From the NCBI GenBank assembly GCA_016342355.1, contig JAEINP010000001.1, forward strand, positions 124,001 through 188,000: a DNA stretch of 64,000 nucleotides, read 5' to 3'. The number at the start of each line of letters is the position of its first letter. Within the stretch, counting starts at the first letter, position 1. Shown one piece after another: positions 8,901 to 16,122 of the stretch. Origin of the DNA: Desulfatibacillum sp. (GTDB lineage Bacteria; Desulfobacterota; Desulfobacteria; Desulfobacterales; Desulfatibacillaceae). The notes under the pieces were generated by a model. The model was not told where the DNA came from, made no database searches, and saw only the letters and a list, made by a program, of their open reading frames with translations. Position numbers and translations under genes: made by a program.

Positions 8901-9178
8901 TCGATACCCTTTGCCGTCTGGACGAACACCATTTTGGCATGCTGTTGGTCAGGGCCGGGGACGAAGGCGCCGGCGCCATTGTACGGCGGCTGTCCGCACT
9001 TTTAAATCAGGACCTGGACAAGGACCTGCCCAGGCTGGAGGTCGCCGTGGGCTTCACGGTTTACAGTGGCGAAGAAGATACCACAACAGACCAGCTTTTG
9101 GCCGCAGCCCATAAATCCCTGGAACTGGACAAAGACCCGGACTCCCCAACCCTAGAAGCTCTGCCTTATGATTTGTAA
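5951..9178 (+). CDS. RND/MMPL exporter fused to cNMP-binding and degenerate GGDEF domains
   Basis: A 1075-residue membrane protein with a ribosome site AGGAAGG just before the ATG. Residues about 20-760 have the two-fold MMPL/RND layout: TM1 near 20-43, a periplasmic domain, helices about 205-370, a second periplasmic domain and a second helix bundle ending about 755. Residues about 768-885 form a cyclic-nucleotide-binding fold (GDSLFAVISGEVAL, then GDVIGEMGTS). The phosphate-contacting Arg of the cassette is Lys here (HGKTATL). Residues about 915-1075 are GGDEF-like (DAVTGLINPASFERVL), but the signature reads RLDEHHF, so it should not make c-di-GMP. Partner of the DctP-type protein upstream. 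I infer nucleotide-gated export of a lipid or hydrophobic compound; the substrate is unknown. Confidence 0.88.
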   Translation: MTTRSSNLFNYDTWLRGIIRHPWIVVACILLLTVAAGYRLPSIKINTSSYEISVKDIPEFAAYEGFLKDFGGAEYIQVVAKADNIFEPETFARLGRMADRLGEIPGVQTVISLPGAKQDMDLLDEWTPAQFEKKVEPVDLFVRNIISKDKKTTTITLILNDIRGGEKELVQAVNQAVEAEKGPMTVYEIGMPLISQAVLDVIKRDFLILPPLAFAIMILTLIVLFRSVRILAGPLACITISIIWAFGAMAWTGTPVAALTLVVPIFLMAVGTAYCLHVATEYENVARNSKTSGEAALACLEHVRLPTTLAVFTTLIGLSSLMLNRTEAVREFAMPACIGMLSQLILILVLFPAILALTPLPKSRTKVKKEDVLDRLLAKIAILNLDHRKAALTVVGVITGLAILGFPLLRVDADVTKYLGEDVSVTKNFHDVYQDMAGCFSINVIAQCKEGGDCFRDLNHLQRVADLQRYLETLEGVDKTISTADYLKLINYSVNDYRKDNYALPETQADLDNLYNLYRMLFGGASTQKFISDDFTQANILMMTHISSTHDWLKTQKRIEKYCQENFGKDFSVSITSMAVIVAHSNKIVTLSLIQGLLIIICVVLGIMLVALLSPKAGLVTLLPNCFPLVVLFGAIGWFSVELSMNTAMVASIAIGLALDDTIHYMVRYSRELRHGLDRRKALETAIRTVGRPIIFTSVTITLGFLVLTFSGYKPTATFGALMALTMVTALVGDLVILPSMMLKVNLVTLLDLLRVKLGIAPDKGIPLFSGLSKAQIRLLLSAGGIRNYPKGHILMEPGGAGDSLFAVISGEVALYHTIPSRDENSLAGARIRLATLKPGDVIGEMGTSTQWHGKTATLMATTYVELLEINPGVVKRIQWLSPPTAYKFMLNLVEVLAQRLENTTQRLAGEGYRDAVTGLINPASFERVLEKELHRVKRYGSQMALGIVEIRNLHAISSHFGLHTGDQVLAHVSRVLGKRIREFDTLCRLDEHHFGMLLVRAGDEGAGAIVRRLSALLNQDLDKDLPRLEVAVGFTVYSGEEDTTTDQLLAAAHKSLELDKDPDSPTLEALPYDL

Positions 9179-9488
9179 ACGTGCTTTGAAAATCGTCTGA
9201 GCCACCTTGCCGTCCCGGGCATTTCCTGCCGAGCGGGCATTGCATCCCTTTTTTTTCTCCCAGCATCCACTCAAAATCTGTCGTCAACCAAGCGGATGTT
9301 ATCCGTTTTTTTTCGGGATTTTCAGGCCCGAATCCTTGGGGTCCTTCATGCACCAAACCTTGAATGGTAGGGGGCGTTGGCCAGATCCATGCCCAGCGGC
9401 ATGTATGTTGCAGCCTGAAACCGGAAAACACCGGGCCGGAGAGCGGCTTCCTCCAAATCAAGGACAATAAACGTTAGGAACCACGTCA
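9179..9488. other. Intergenic, no supported gene
   Basis: A weak hairpin-plus-T-run (GGGCATTGCATCCC followed by eight T) near 9236-9258 may end the exporter transcript. A modest ribosome site (TTAGGAACC) precedes the next gene. Nothing else stands out. Confidence 0.4.
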
Positions 9489-11015
9489 ATGAATCGAAGC
9501 ATCAATTGTTTCAAAAGCATCGTCATATTGGTGACGGTATGTATTCTTGTTTCGGGACTGGCAGGATGCGATTCGTCCAACCCTGGCGTATGGTCGAAAA
9601 ATTCAACGCCAGGCATACCCATTGATGTGCCGGGCGTGCTCGAAAGAACCTTTGGAGAACAGCGGGATTTTTATGTGGTGGGCTATTTCTCCCCGCCTCT
9701 ATCATATCCGGGGGATGTGTTGATCGAGGTTTTTTCCGGTTCAGGCTGTCAAGGTGCTCCCCTGCGTTCCCTTCGCAGCCATGTGGACCCCACAGCCGGG
9801 GTGACGCCCCTTTCCTCCATAGAGCAGAATTACGCCTTTGCGCGCCATGATCCGGCCCACACCCTTGTCATGGTCCCGGACCTCATCAAGGAGCCTGGAG
9901 GGGTCGCCAATCCCGGCAACAAGGTAGTGGTCACCAGGGACTATTATGCGGGGCTGATTTTTGGAGGCGCCACCAAGGACTTTGAACTGGATTATACGGA
10001 CGACCAGGGGCTTCCGCTAAAGGATCTCACACAGGGCGATTACACTGTAAAGGTAACGGGTCTATCGGGGGAGTTGGCAGGACGGACCAATACGGTATTG
10101 CTGCACTTTGGCCTGACCCACGCGAGCCTGGGACGATTTTCCCCGGCTGCCCACTTGGCCAAGCTGGAGGAATTCGCCCGGGTGCACGGCTATCGTACCT
10201 ATATTGATCCCTTTCCAGGGAATTTTTGGGTGAATAACGTGGGCTGCGAAATCGACAACCGCTGGCGGGCTATTAACTCCATGGAGGTGGTGAACGCCCT
10301 TCCTGGAAACATCGTGGACACGGTCTCTGCATCTCAAAACGACCTGATCATCTACAACATGAAGCCTACGTCCACCCTTATTCAGGTGGAAATCGCCACA
10401 TTGGCCTTGCACGATCGAATCGACAGCCCCAATACCATCTATCACTATTATGATATCGGAGAACCGTATCTGGTTTACATGGATTATGCGGGAGAGGAAA
10501 AAACCCTGAACGGAAACGTGGCCGATGTGAGCAGACTGGACAGACTGGTGCTTACCCGTGCTGAAACCAAGGACCGGGACGGCGCCCAAGACGACAATCT
10601 CCATGTGGTGGACGATCCCACGCCCAGAGAAATCGACATGGACCTTTCAGACGGAGTGCAACTAACCCAAACTCAGGAATGCAGCATTTTTGGCGTGATC
10701 ACGCCTATTCCCACCACGGTTACCCCGGGCCAATACAGTTTCCAGTACGACCTGGATAACCGCATTTCGCAAATCCTATTTACAATAACCCGGGATAATG
10801 GCCCCCAGGTGGAATCCGGCGCCATTGATGTGAACCTGGTCCGGTTTTACGACCCCAATGACCTGGGCTGGGAGTCGCCCTCCATATTTGAATTCAAGCT
10901 GGAATTTGAAATTGCCGCGGGTCCGGGCATGTACCATGTGGATCTTTTGGGGCGGGATACGGCGAACAACCCCATAGACGGAACCAGCGAAACCTTTACT
11001 GTGGAGGTTCTTTGA
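9489..11015 (+). CDS. Large predicted lipoprotein of unknown function
   Basis: A 508-residue protein with a lipoprotein signal: a charged start, hydrophobic run ILVTVCILVSGLAG and a lipobox ending in Cys at residue 27. The rest is rich in beta strands and in D, P, T and G, with no membrane helix and no motif I recognise. A central stretch (YRTYIDPFPGNFWVNNVGCE) and the C-terminal part, which reads like one or two beta-sandwich domains, suggest a cell-envelope protein. It follows the DctP/MMPL pair on the same strand with a 310-base gap, so it may or may not belong to that system. Confidence 0.6.
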   Translation: MNRSINCFKSIVILVTVCILVSGLAGCDSSNPGVWSKNSTPGIPIDVPGVLERTFGEQRDFYVVGYFSPPLSYPGDVLIEVFSGSGCQGAPLRSLRSHVDPTAGVTPLSSIEQNYAFARHDPAHTLVMVPDLIKEPGGVANPGNKVVVTRDYYAGLIFGGATKDFELDYTDDQGLPLKDLTQGDYTVKVTGLSGELAGRTNTVLLHFGLTHASLGRFSPAAHLAKLEEFARVHGYRTYIDPFPGNFWVNNVGCEIDNRWRAINSMEVVNALPGNIVDTVSASQNDLIIYNMKPTSTLIQVEIATLALHDRIDSPNTIYHYYDIGEPYLVYMDYAGEEKTLNGNVADVSRLDRLVLTRAETKDRDGAQDDNLHVVDDPTPREIDMDLSDGVQLTQTQECSIFGVITPIPTTVTPGQYSFQYDLDNRISQILFTITRDNGPQVESGAIDVNLVRFYDPNDLGWESPSIFEFKLEFEIAAGPGMYHVDLLGRDTANNPIDGTSETFTVEVL

Positions 11016-11064
11016 TCAAAACGTCTCGGAAGTGAAATTTAAGGGGTGTTATGGTGGAGCAGAA

Positions 11065-11796
11065 TCAGCCTGCCTTTCGGGGGGATTCCTTGTGAACGGG
11101 CATTTCATCGTACAAAAGTCCGTCCAGCAGCCGACCCGCCTTTTTTTTGTTCACTCCGCCCCATTGCTTAAAAAAGAATTTCACACCGGACTTCTGGCAT
11201 TGGTCGCGGATATCGCAAACCCACTCCTTTTCCATGGGCCTGGCTCCCGGACCGGACTCTCCTCCCACAATCACCCAGTCAATGCCGTCCAGGTTCATGT
11301 CGGGCACAGGCCCCAGTAATGGCTCCAGGGACAAAAATCGCACGGCGGCAGGAATACTCCTCAGATGTTCGATACGGTGCTTATAGTCCTGATTTTCAAT
11401 CGTTATGCCCATCCAGATGTTAGGGCTCCATTCAAGTTCCCCTGATAGGGACAGAGCTCTCTTGGACCGTTTGGTCAGGACCTGAAAGCTATGCCAGGAA
11501 GCCTCCCGCATGACTGAAAATATTTCCTGAACAAAAAGGCCTGGAACTGCAGAATGGAAGGTGTCGCTCATGGAATTGACAAAGATAACCTGGGGCTTTT
11601 TCCAGTGCAAAGGATAGTCCAGCACATGGGGATGGAGGCTTGGTTTAAACCCGTTGATATAGTTTGGCTGGCCCATGGCCTGCAACCGCATCGCCATGCG
11701 TTCCGCATAGCAATGGTCGCACCCCGGACTGACTTTTGTGCAGCCGGTCACCGGGTTCCAGGTGGCCTCGGTCCATTCTATTCGCGAAATACTCAT
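11065..11796 (-). CDS. Gp37/Gp68 family (DUF5131) radical SAM-type protein
   Basis: A 243-residue protein starting MSISRIEWTEATWNPVTGC. The start at 11796 is preferred over one 27 codons upstream because the family begins with this WTEATWNP block. Three Cys form the cluster TGCTKVSPGCDHCYAERM (C-x6-C-x2-C), an unusual spacing known for this family, which is found in phages and bacteria and thought to hold an Fe-S cluster. Other family marks are VFVNSMSDTFH, the SLEPLLGP block and WVIVGGESGPGARPM, and a C-terminal FFKQWGG. Substrate is unknown. No phage genes surround it; azlD follows on the same strand upstream. Confidence 0.85.
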   Translation of the reverse strand: MSISRIEWTEATWNPVTGCTKVSPGCDHCYAERMAMRLQAMGQPNYINGFKPSLHPHVLDYPLHWKKPQVIFVNSMSDTFHSAVPGLFVQEIFSVMREASWHSFQVLTKRSKRALSLSGELEWSPNIWMGITIENQDYKHRIEHLRSIPAAVRFLSLEPLLGPVPDMNLDGIDWVIVGGESGPGARPMEKEWVCDIRDQCQKSGVKFFFKQWGGVNKKKAGRLLDGLLYDEMPVHKESPRKAG

Positions 11797-11854
11797 ATGG
11801 TTTACCTTACAGCCATCGGCAATTTTGGCATTGGGTGAATGAATAAAATAGCTA

Positions 11855-12202
11855 CTATCCAGATAGGCTTGCTTCAATGATCTTTAGCGCCAGCCAGTAC
11901 AGGAGCATGCCCGCCACCACCGTGCCCCCCAGGGATTTGGTCTTGGCAGCCAACAAAAAGGTTGGGACAGCCACCAGGAGTCTGGGGTTCCAAAAATCAA
12001 AAGAAACCTCCAGGCCCGTTTTGGATAGAATCAGCTCAGGAACCAGCAAGGCCGCCAACAGGGCGGAGGGGATGTACGACAGCCATTCGGAAAACCAAGC
12101 GGGAACCTCCCGTTTGGCGAACAAAGCCAGGGGGATGAACCGGGGCAGATAGGTTACCAGACCCATGCCCGCAAATAACAGAAGCAAGTCCGGGTTGGTC
12201 AT
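11855..12202 (-). CDS. azlD: AzlD family branched-chain amino acid export subunit
   Basis: A 115-residue membrane protein with about four hydrophobic helices and the family marks GLVTYLPRFIPL near the start and LLVAVPTFLLAAKTKSLGGTVVAGM later. Its ATG overlaps the last bases of azlC (ATGA overlap), so the pair is translated together. AzlCD complexes export branched-chain amino acids or analogues across the inner membrane. The substrate here is inferred from family only. Confidence 0.88.
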   Translation of the reverse strand: MTNPDLLLLFAGMGLVTYLPRFIPLALFAKREVPAWFSEWLSYIPSALLAALLVPELILSKTGLEVSFDFWNPRLLVAVPTFLLAAKTKSLGGTVVAGMLLYWLALKIIEASLSG

Positions 12203-12969
12203 GATTTGGCCTCCCGGGCTTTCTCCAGACGTTTAAAAAATACGGTTCTGCGTATGGCCAAGCAGGCCGTGGCCCCCATCATGGCGCCCACTATGATGTT
12301 CATGTTGCCGTCCACAAAGAGCGCCATGATTGCAGCGCATAATCCGGCAATGAGGGCGGCCGCCGTATAAATGAGCCCGCGGATCTGAAACACAAGCAGG
12401 CCGATGAACATGGCAATGAGGGCGTAGTCGATCCCAAAGGCTCCGGCCGGGATAAGTTCTCCGAAATATGCCCCGGCCACGGTGCATACTATCCAGCAGG
12501 CGTTGGAGGCGTGGTTGACCACGAGAGCTTTTTTGGGCGACCACCCTCCGGTGAAAAACCGGGTGTAGTTCACTCCAAAACTTTCGTCCGTGACTCCGTA
12601 GGCGAACAGGGCCAGCCCTTTGATATTCATGGAATCAAGGTATTTGGCGAGGGAGGAACTTAACAGCACATGGCGCAGATTCACCACAAAAGTGGTGATG
12701 ATAATGGGAGCGGAAGCAGCCCCGCCCACCAGCATGGACACGCAAATAAACTGGGCGCTACCGGCAAAAACCAGCACGGACATAAGGGCGACATCCCAGG
12801 CGCCGAGTCCCGCCTTTTGGGCCAAAACCCCCAAAGCCATACCAATGGGCATGTAGCCCAGGCAGATAGGCCAGGCCGCCCCCAGGCCCTCTTTTAAGAA
12901 ATTTTTATCCCTATCCTGGTCATTGCCGTTCATTTCCTGTAAAATCCTTCCGAGCAAATGTTCGCTCAT
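12199..12969 (-). CDS. azlC: AzlC family branched-chain amino acid exporter, large subunit
   Basis: A 256-residue membrane protein. The family block GLGAAWPICLGYMPIGMALGVLA opens the first helix, followed by FAGSAQFICVSMLVG and the NLRHVLLSSSLA motif, then TDESFGVNY. It lies directly upstream of azlD with a 4-base overlap and is divergent from the gamma-carbonic anhydrase gene, the two sharing a 48-base start region. Confidence 0.92.
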   Translation of the reverse strand: MSEHLLGRILQEMNGNDQDRDKNFLKEGLGAAWPICLGYMPIGMALGVLAQKAGLGAWDVALMSVLVFAGSAQFICVSMLVGGAASAPIIITTFVVNLRHVLLSSSLAKYLDSMNIKGLALFAYGVTDESFGVNYTRFFTGGWSPKKALVVNHASNACWIVCTVAGAYFGELIPAGAFGIDYALIAMFIGLLVFQIRGLIYTAAALIAGLCAAIMALFVDGNMNIIVGAMMGATACLAIRRTVFFKRLEKAREAKS

Positions 12970-13017
12970 GTATCCTAGTAACTGAAATGGATGTCAAGAA
13001 CAGCAAGGAGAGAAACA

Positions 13018-13569
13018 ATGGCGGAAATTCATCCCAGCGTGTATGTGGCCCCCAACGTGTTCATATCCGGGGACGTGAAGGTGGAAGAGGACAGCTCTCT
13101 GTGGCCCGGCGCTTCCCTGAGGGGAGACATGGGACCCATCCGTATAGGCAGAGGGTCATCTATCCAGGACAATACATCGCTCCACCTCATGCCCGGTTCC
13201 ATGGTGGAAGTGGGCGACCTGGTGACCATCGGGCACGGCGCCGTGCTCCATGGCTGCAAGATAGGCAATCATTCCGTGGTGGGCATGAATTCCACGGTCA
13301 TGGACAATGCGGTGATTGGTAATTGCTGTATTGTGGCGGCAGGGGCTGTGGTCAAGGGCGGAACCCAAGTGCCGGACTACTCCCTGGTGGCGGGAAACCC
13401 GGCTCAGGTAAAGTCCATCCGGGTCAACCCGTTTTTCAACTGGTTCGGAGCCCTTATGTATCTGGCTATGTCAGCCATGTACCGGGAAGGGGCCACGGAG
13501 TTTTCGGTAGAGGAAATCAACAAAGAGGCGGAAAAACTCAAGGAAAAATATCCCATGCCCCCGGAATGA
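13018..13569 (+). CDS. Gamma-class carbonic anhydrase / hexapeptide-repeat protein
   Basis: A 183-residue protein; the start at 13018 has AAGGAG 7 bases before it, better than the ATG nine codons earlier. It is a left-handed beta-helix made of hexapeptide repeats. The zinc ligands of the gamma-CA family are in place: H in IQDNTSLHLMPG, H in VTIGHGAVLHGCKIGNHS (GHGAVLHGC is the classic double-His block). A C-terminal helix (VEEINKEAEKLKEKYP) packs on the trimer. It belongs to the PaaY/YrdA/CaiE-like group; real CO2 hydration is not certain in these shorter members. Confidence 0.88.
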   Translation: MAEIHPSVYVAPNVFISGDVKVEEDSSLWPGASLRGDMGPIRIGRGSSIQDNTSLHLMPGSMVEVGDLVTIGHGAVLHGCKIGNHSVVGMNSTVMDNAVIGNCCIVAAGAVVKGGTQVPDYSLVAGNPAQVKSIRVNPFFNWFGALMYLAMSAMYREGATEFSVEEINKEAEKLKEKYPMPPE

Positions 13570-13602
13570 TACTTATGTTTGATAAGGCTCGGCAAGGCGG
13601 GG

Positions 13603-14190
13603 CTACATGGTTCTCCACTGGGCCACACGTCCGAATTCGCTGGTTTTAAGGGTCAGTGCGCCGGTGGCCACTTCCAGCCACATGGTGCGGGAGCAGCAGC
13701 CGCCCACGTCCTGGGATTCAATGGACTTTCCCATTTCCCGGAATATCCGGGACAAGGCCTCATAGTTGCGGGGACCGATATTGAACACTCCGGTGGAGGT
13801 TTTGCTTTCAGCCCCTCCGGCAATCTTCACTACCATACGCCGCCAATTTGCACCCAGTTGGGAGCAGGCCTGGAACAAAGCGGGAATGCCTGTGTCGGCG
13901 AACATGTACGGCCTGGTTTCCGCCTTTTCAGGAGATATGGAGGAAATCGGCAACTGGTAGTGGAGGATTCCCCCCACCCGCGCTATGGGGTCGTAAGCGG
14001 CCACGCCAATGCAGGAGCCCAGGGAATAGGTGGCCAGCACCGTGTCCGGGTTTTTGCTCACCTTCATATCCCCGATTCCGGCTTTGACTTCCTTTTTTTT
14101 TCCTAAAACCAGGCTTGTGATCACAGGGCTTTGGGTTGAGGGAGGATAATTATCCATGGAACGTAAATATGCTAACGAGCCGTAAGCCAT
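13603..14190 (-). CDS. cheD: CheD chemoreceptor glutamine deamidase
   Basis: A 195-residue protein with the catalytic pair at the expected distance: Cys60 in ATYSLGSCIGVAAYD and His77 in GGILHYQLP. The later KIAGGAE and GVFNIGPRNYEALSR blocks also fit CheD. AGGAG 6 bases before the ATG supports this start. CheD deamidates Gln residues on methyl-accepting chemotaxis proteins and can be bound by CheC. No cheC, cheY or receptor gene is near, so it acts on receptors encoded elsewhere. An N-terminal extension of about 30 residues precedes the usual CheD start. Confidence 0.92.
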   Translation of the reverse strand: MAYGSLAYLRSMDNYPPSTQSPVITSLVLGKKKEVKAGIGDMKVSKNPDTVLATYSLGSCIGVAAYDPIARVGGILHYQLPISSISPEKAETRPYMFADTGIPALFQACSQLGANWRRMVVKIAGGAESKTSTGVFNIGPRNYEALSRIFREMGKSIESQDVGGCCSRTMWLEVATGALTLKTSEFGRVAQWRTM

Positions 14191-14334
14191 TGGGCTTCTC
14201 CTAATAAGGTAATTGATATACTATACAAGGCTTATCGGCATTCAATTGAAAAAAGTTTAGCAGCTTTGTCGGAAAATATTTTCCGTAGTATCGTTAAAAA
14301 AACTGCGCACCGACCGCTAAAACTTTCTCCCCCC

Positions 14335-14390
14335 AAAAAAAACGCCCCGGACATCTGTTCCGAGCGGAAACAGTTGTGCAGGGCGTTTTG
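14335..14390 (-). terminator. Rho-independent terminator after coaX
   Basis: On the minus strand AAAACGCCC pairs with GGGCGTTTT, the arms enclosing an inner stem (CTGTTTCCG/CGGAACAG), and the outer arm runs into eight T. It lies 23 bases past the coaX stop and should end the ftsH-folP-ybbR-coaX transcript. Confidence 0.85.
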
Positions 14391-14412
14391 AAATTTTATG
14401 TCCGCCAACAGC

Positions 14413-15186
14413 TCAGGAAGCGGCAACCCGTTCGTGGATAATCCGAAGGCCTTCCAGGGTCAGGCCCGGCTCTACCACCTCGATGGTTTCCGCCACGTTG
14501 GCCATGAGCGGCGCCAGACCGCCCGTGGCGATCACTTTGGGGATGGTTTCCATTTCCTTCATGATCCGTCTTACCAAGCCGTCCACCAAACCCGCGTAAC
14601 CCAGAATAATGCCGGACTGCATGCTTTTGGCAGTATCCTTGCCTATGGCCTGGGCTGGCGGGTGAAAAATTTCAACCCGGGGAAGTTTGGAGGCCCGTGC
14701 GAACAGGGCTTCGGAGGCGATGCCCACCCCCGGGCTGATCGCTCCTCCCAGGTATTCGCCGTCCCGGGAAATGCAATCAAAGGTGGTGGCGGTTCCAAAA
14801 TCTATGACAATCAGGCTTTGCTTGTAGCGCTCATAGGCAGCCACTGCGTTGACAATACGGTCCGCGCCCACCTCCGAAGGATTGTCGTAAAGGATGGGCA
14901 TACCCATATCCATTTCCGCCGAAACCCATTCCGGGGCATGGCCCAGGTACTTGACGCAAAAAGCATGGAGGATTTTTCGCACGGGCGGCACTACGCAGGA
15001 CACAATGGTTGCGGTGATGGTTTGAGGCTCCAAACCCTTACCGGCAAACAACTGGGAGGCCAGGACGAAAAATTCGTCCTCCGTGGTCTCCCGTTCCGTC
15101 CTGATCCGCCAGTCGCAAACCAGACGCTGACCGTCGAATATTCCCATTACCGTATTGGTGTTTCCAACGTCGATGACAAGAAGCAT
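14413..15186 (-). CDS. coaX: Type III pantothenate kinase
   Basis: A 257-residue cytoplasmic enzyme for the first step of coenzyme A synthesis. The start at 15186 gives the family's true N-terminus, MLLVIDVGNTNTVMGIFDG, an ASKHA-type phosphate loop; the frame extends 42 codons further but that part overlaps ybbR. Other marks are the GADRIVNAVAAYE and VIDFGTATTFDCIS blocks and GGAISPG. Type III kinases need a monovalent cation and are not inhibited by CoA. It is the last gene of the leftward run and a strong terminator follows. Confidence 0.94.
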   Translation of the reverse strand: MLLVIDVGNTNTVMGIFDGQRLVCDWRIRTERETTEDEFFVLASQLFAGKGLEPQTITATIVSCVVPPVRKILHAFCVKYLGHAPEWVSAEMDMGMPILYDNPSEVGADRIVNAVAAYERYKQSLIVIDFGTATTFDCISRDGEYLGGAISPGVGIASEALFARASKLPRVEIFHPPAQAIGKDTAKSMQSGIILGYAGLVDGLVRRIMKEMETIPKVIATGGLAPLMANVAETIEVVEPGLTLEGLRIIHERVAAS

Positions 15187-15196
15187 GATGGGTATC

Positions 15197-16117
15197 CTAT
15201 TTGATTTGTACGGTAAAAACCTCGGGCGAGGCATCCTGTAAGGTGACGGAAAGCGGAAGGGCAATGACAGCACGGCGGGCGTAAACTCCCCTGCCCAGGC
15301 CGCCAAGATCAATCCATGAGGCCATTTCTCCGCTTTGGGGCAGGTTGTCCAGAACCTGGAGCGGCCCCCTTACAACCAATTCGATAACCGGGGGGGAAAT
15401 ATCAAAAACCTTGGGCGGGTTCTTTCCAACAACCGGCACCGTAATCCTCCGAACTGTTTTTTCTTCCTCTACCACCACCGTGGCAGTGACAGCTTTTGCG
15501 TTTGACGCTTTGCTCACGGCTTCGCTTAAAACCAGGGCCACCTCCATGGTCACGGGCTCACTGGCCTGGGAGATGTCGACGGGCATGGTGGGAATGGTCT
15601 CTTTATCCAGTAAAAGCCTGGCCGGGCCCTTAAGGAAAACCCTCTCAGGCGCCACGCTCACTTCCGTCACTGTATACCCTCTCGCTGGTTGGCCTGCCAG
15701 CATGACAAGGACATACAACTCTTTCTCCACCTTTCTCTCCACCCTGAAGCTCAGTTCCTGGGGTTGGAGGGAGACAACCCTCACGCCTCTGGGGATCAAG
15801 CCTTCCTTCAGAGTCACCGGGATGGAAACCGTGCCTTCCCGAAAACCCGCAGGGTCCGGCCGGTAGGAAATACCGGATTCCGCCATGGAATGAAGCCTGT
15901 ACCGGGGACAGGAAACCGTGAGGGTAAGATTATTGACAGGAGGGTCCGAGGCCATGAGGTCTTCCCGCACGTCCCAGTCTATGGGCACAAGAATTTCCGC
16001 CTGAGTCGGGATGACAAATTTGAAAAACCCCCACCCCAGCAGGGCCAGAAACACAAGGCTCAACGCCAGAAGCAAAGAAACATTACGAGCGCCATTTTTT
16101 TGGGGGGGAGAAGTCAT
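15197..16117 (-). CDS. ybbR: YbbR-domain protein (CdaR-like)
   Basis: A 306-residue protein with one N-terminal membrane helix (LLLALSLVFLALLGWGFF) and a large extracytoplasmic part made of YbbR-type beta domains (PVTLKEGLIPRGVRVVSLQP, then the repeats near 105-150 and 190-270). In other bacteria YbbR/CdaR regulates the diadenylate cyclase CdaA, encoded just before it. Here folP ends 5 bases upstream and no cdaA is present in the run, so the partner is missing or encoded elsewhere. Confidence 0.82.
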   Translation of the reverse strand: MTSPPQKNGARNVSLLLALSLVFLALLGWGFFKFVIPTQAEILVPIDWDVREDLMASDPPVNNLTLTVSCPRYRLHSMAESGISYRPDPAGFREGTVSIPVTLKEGLIPRGVRVVSLQPQELSFRVERKVEKELYVLVMLAGQPARGYTVTEVSVAPERVFLKGPARLLLDKETIPTMPVDISQASEPVTMEVALVLSEAVSKASNAKAVTATVVVEEEKTVRRITVPVVGKNPPKVFDISPPVIELVVRGPLQVLDNLPQSGEMASWIDLGGLGRGVYARRAVIALPLSVTLQDASPEVFTVQIK

Positions 16118-16122
16118 GGCAG

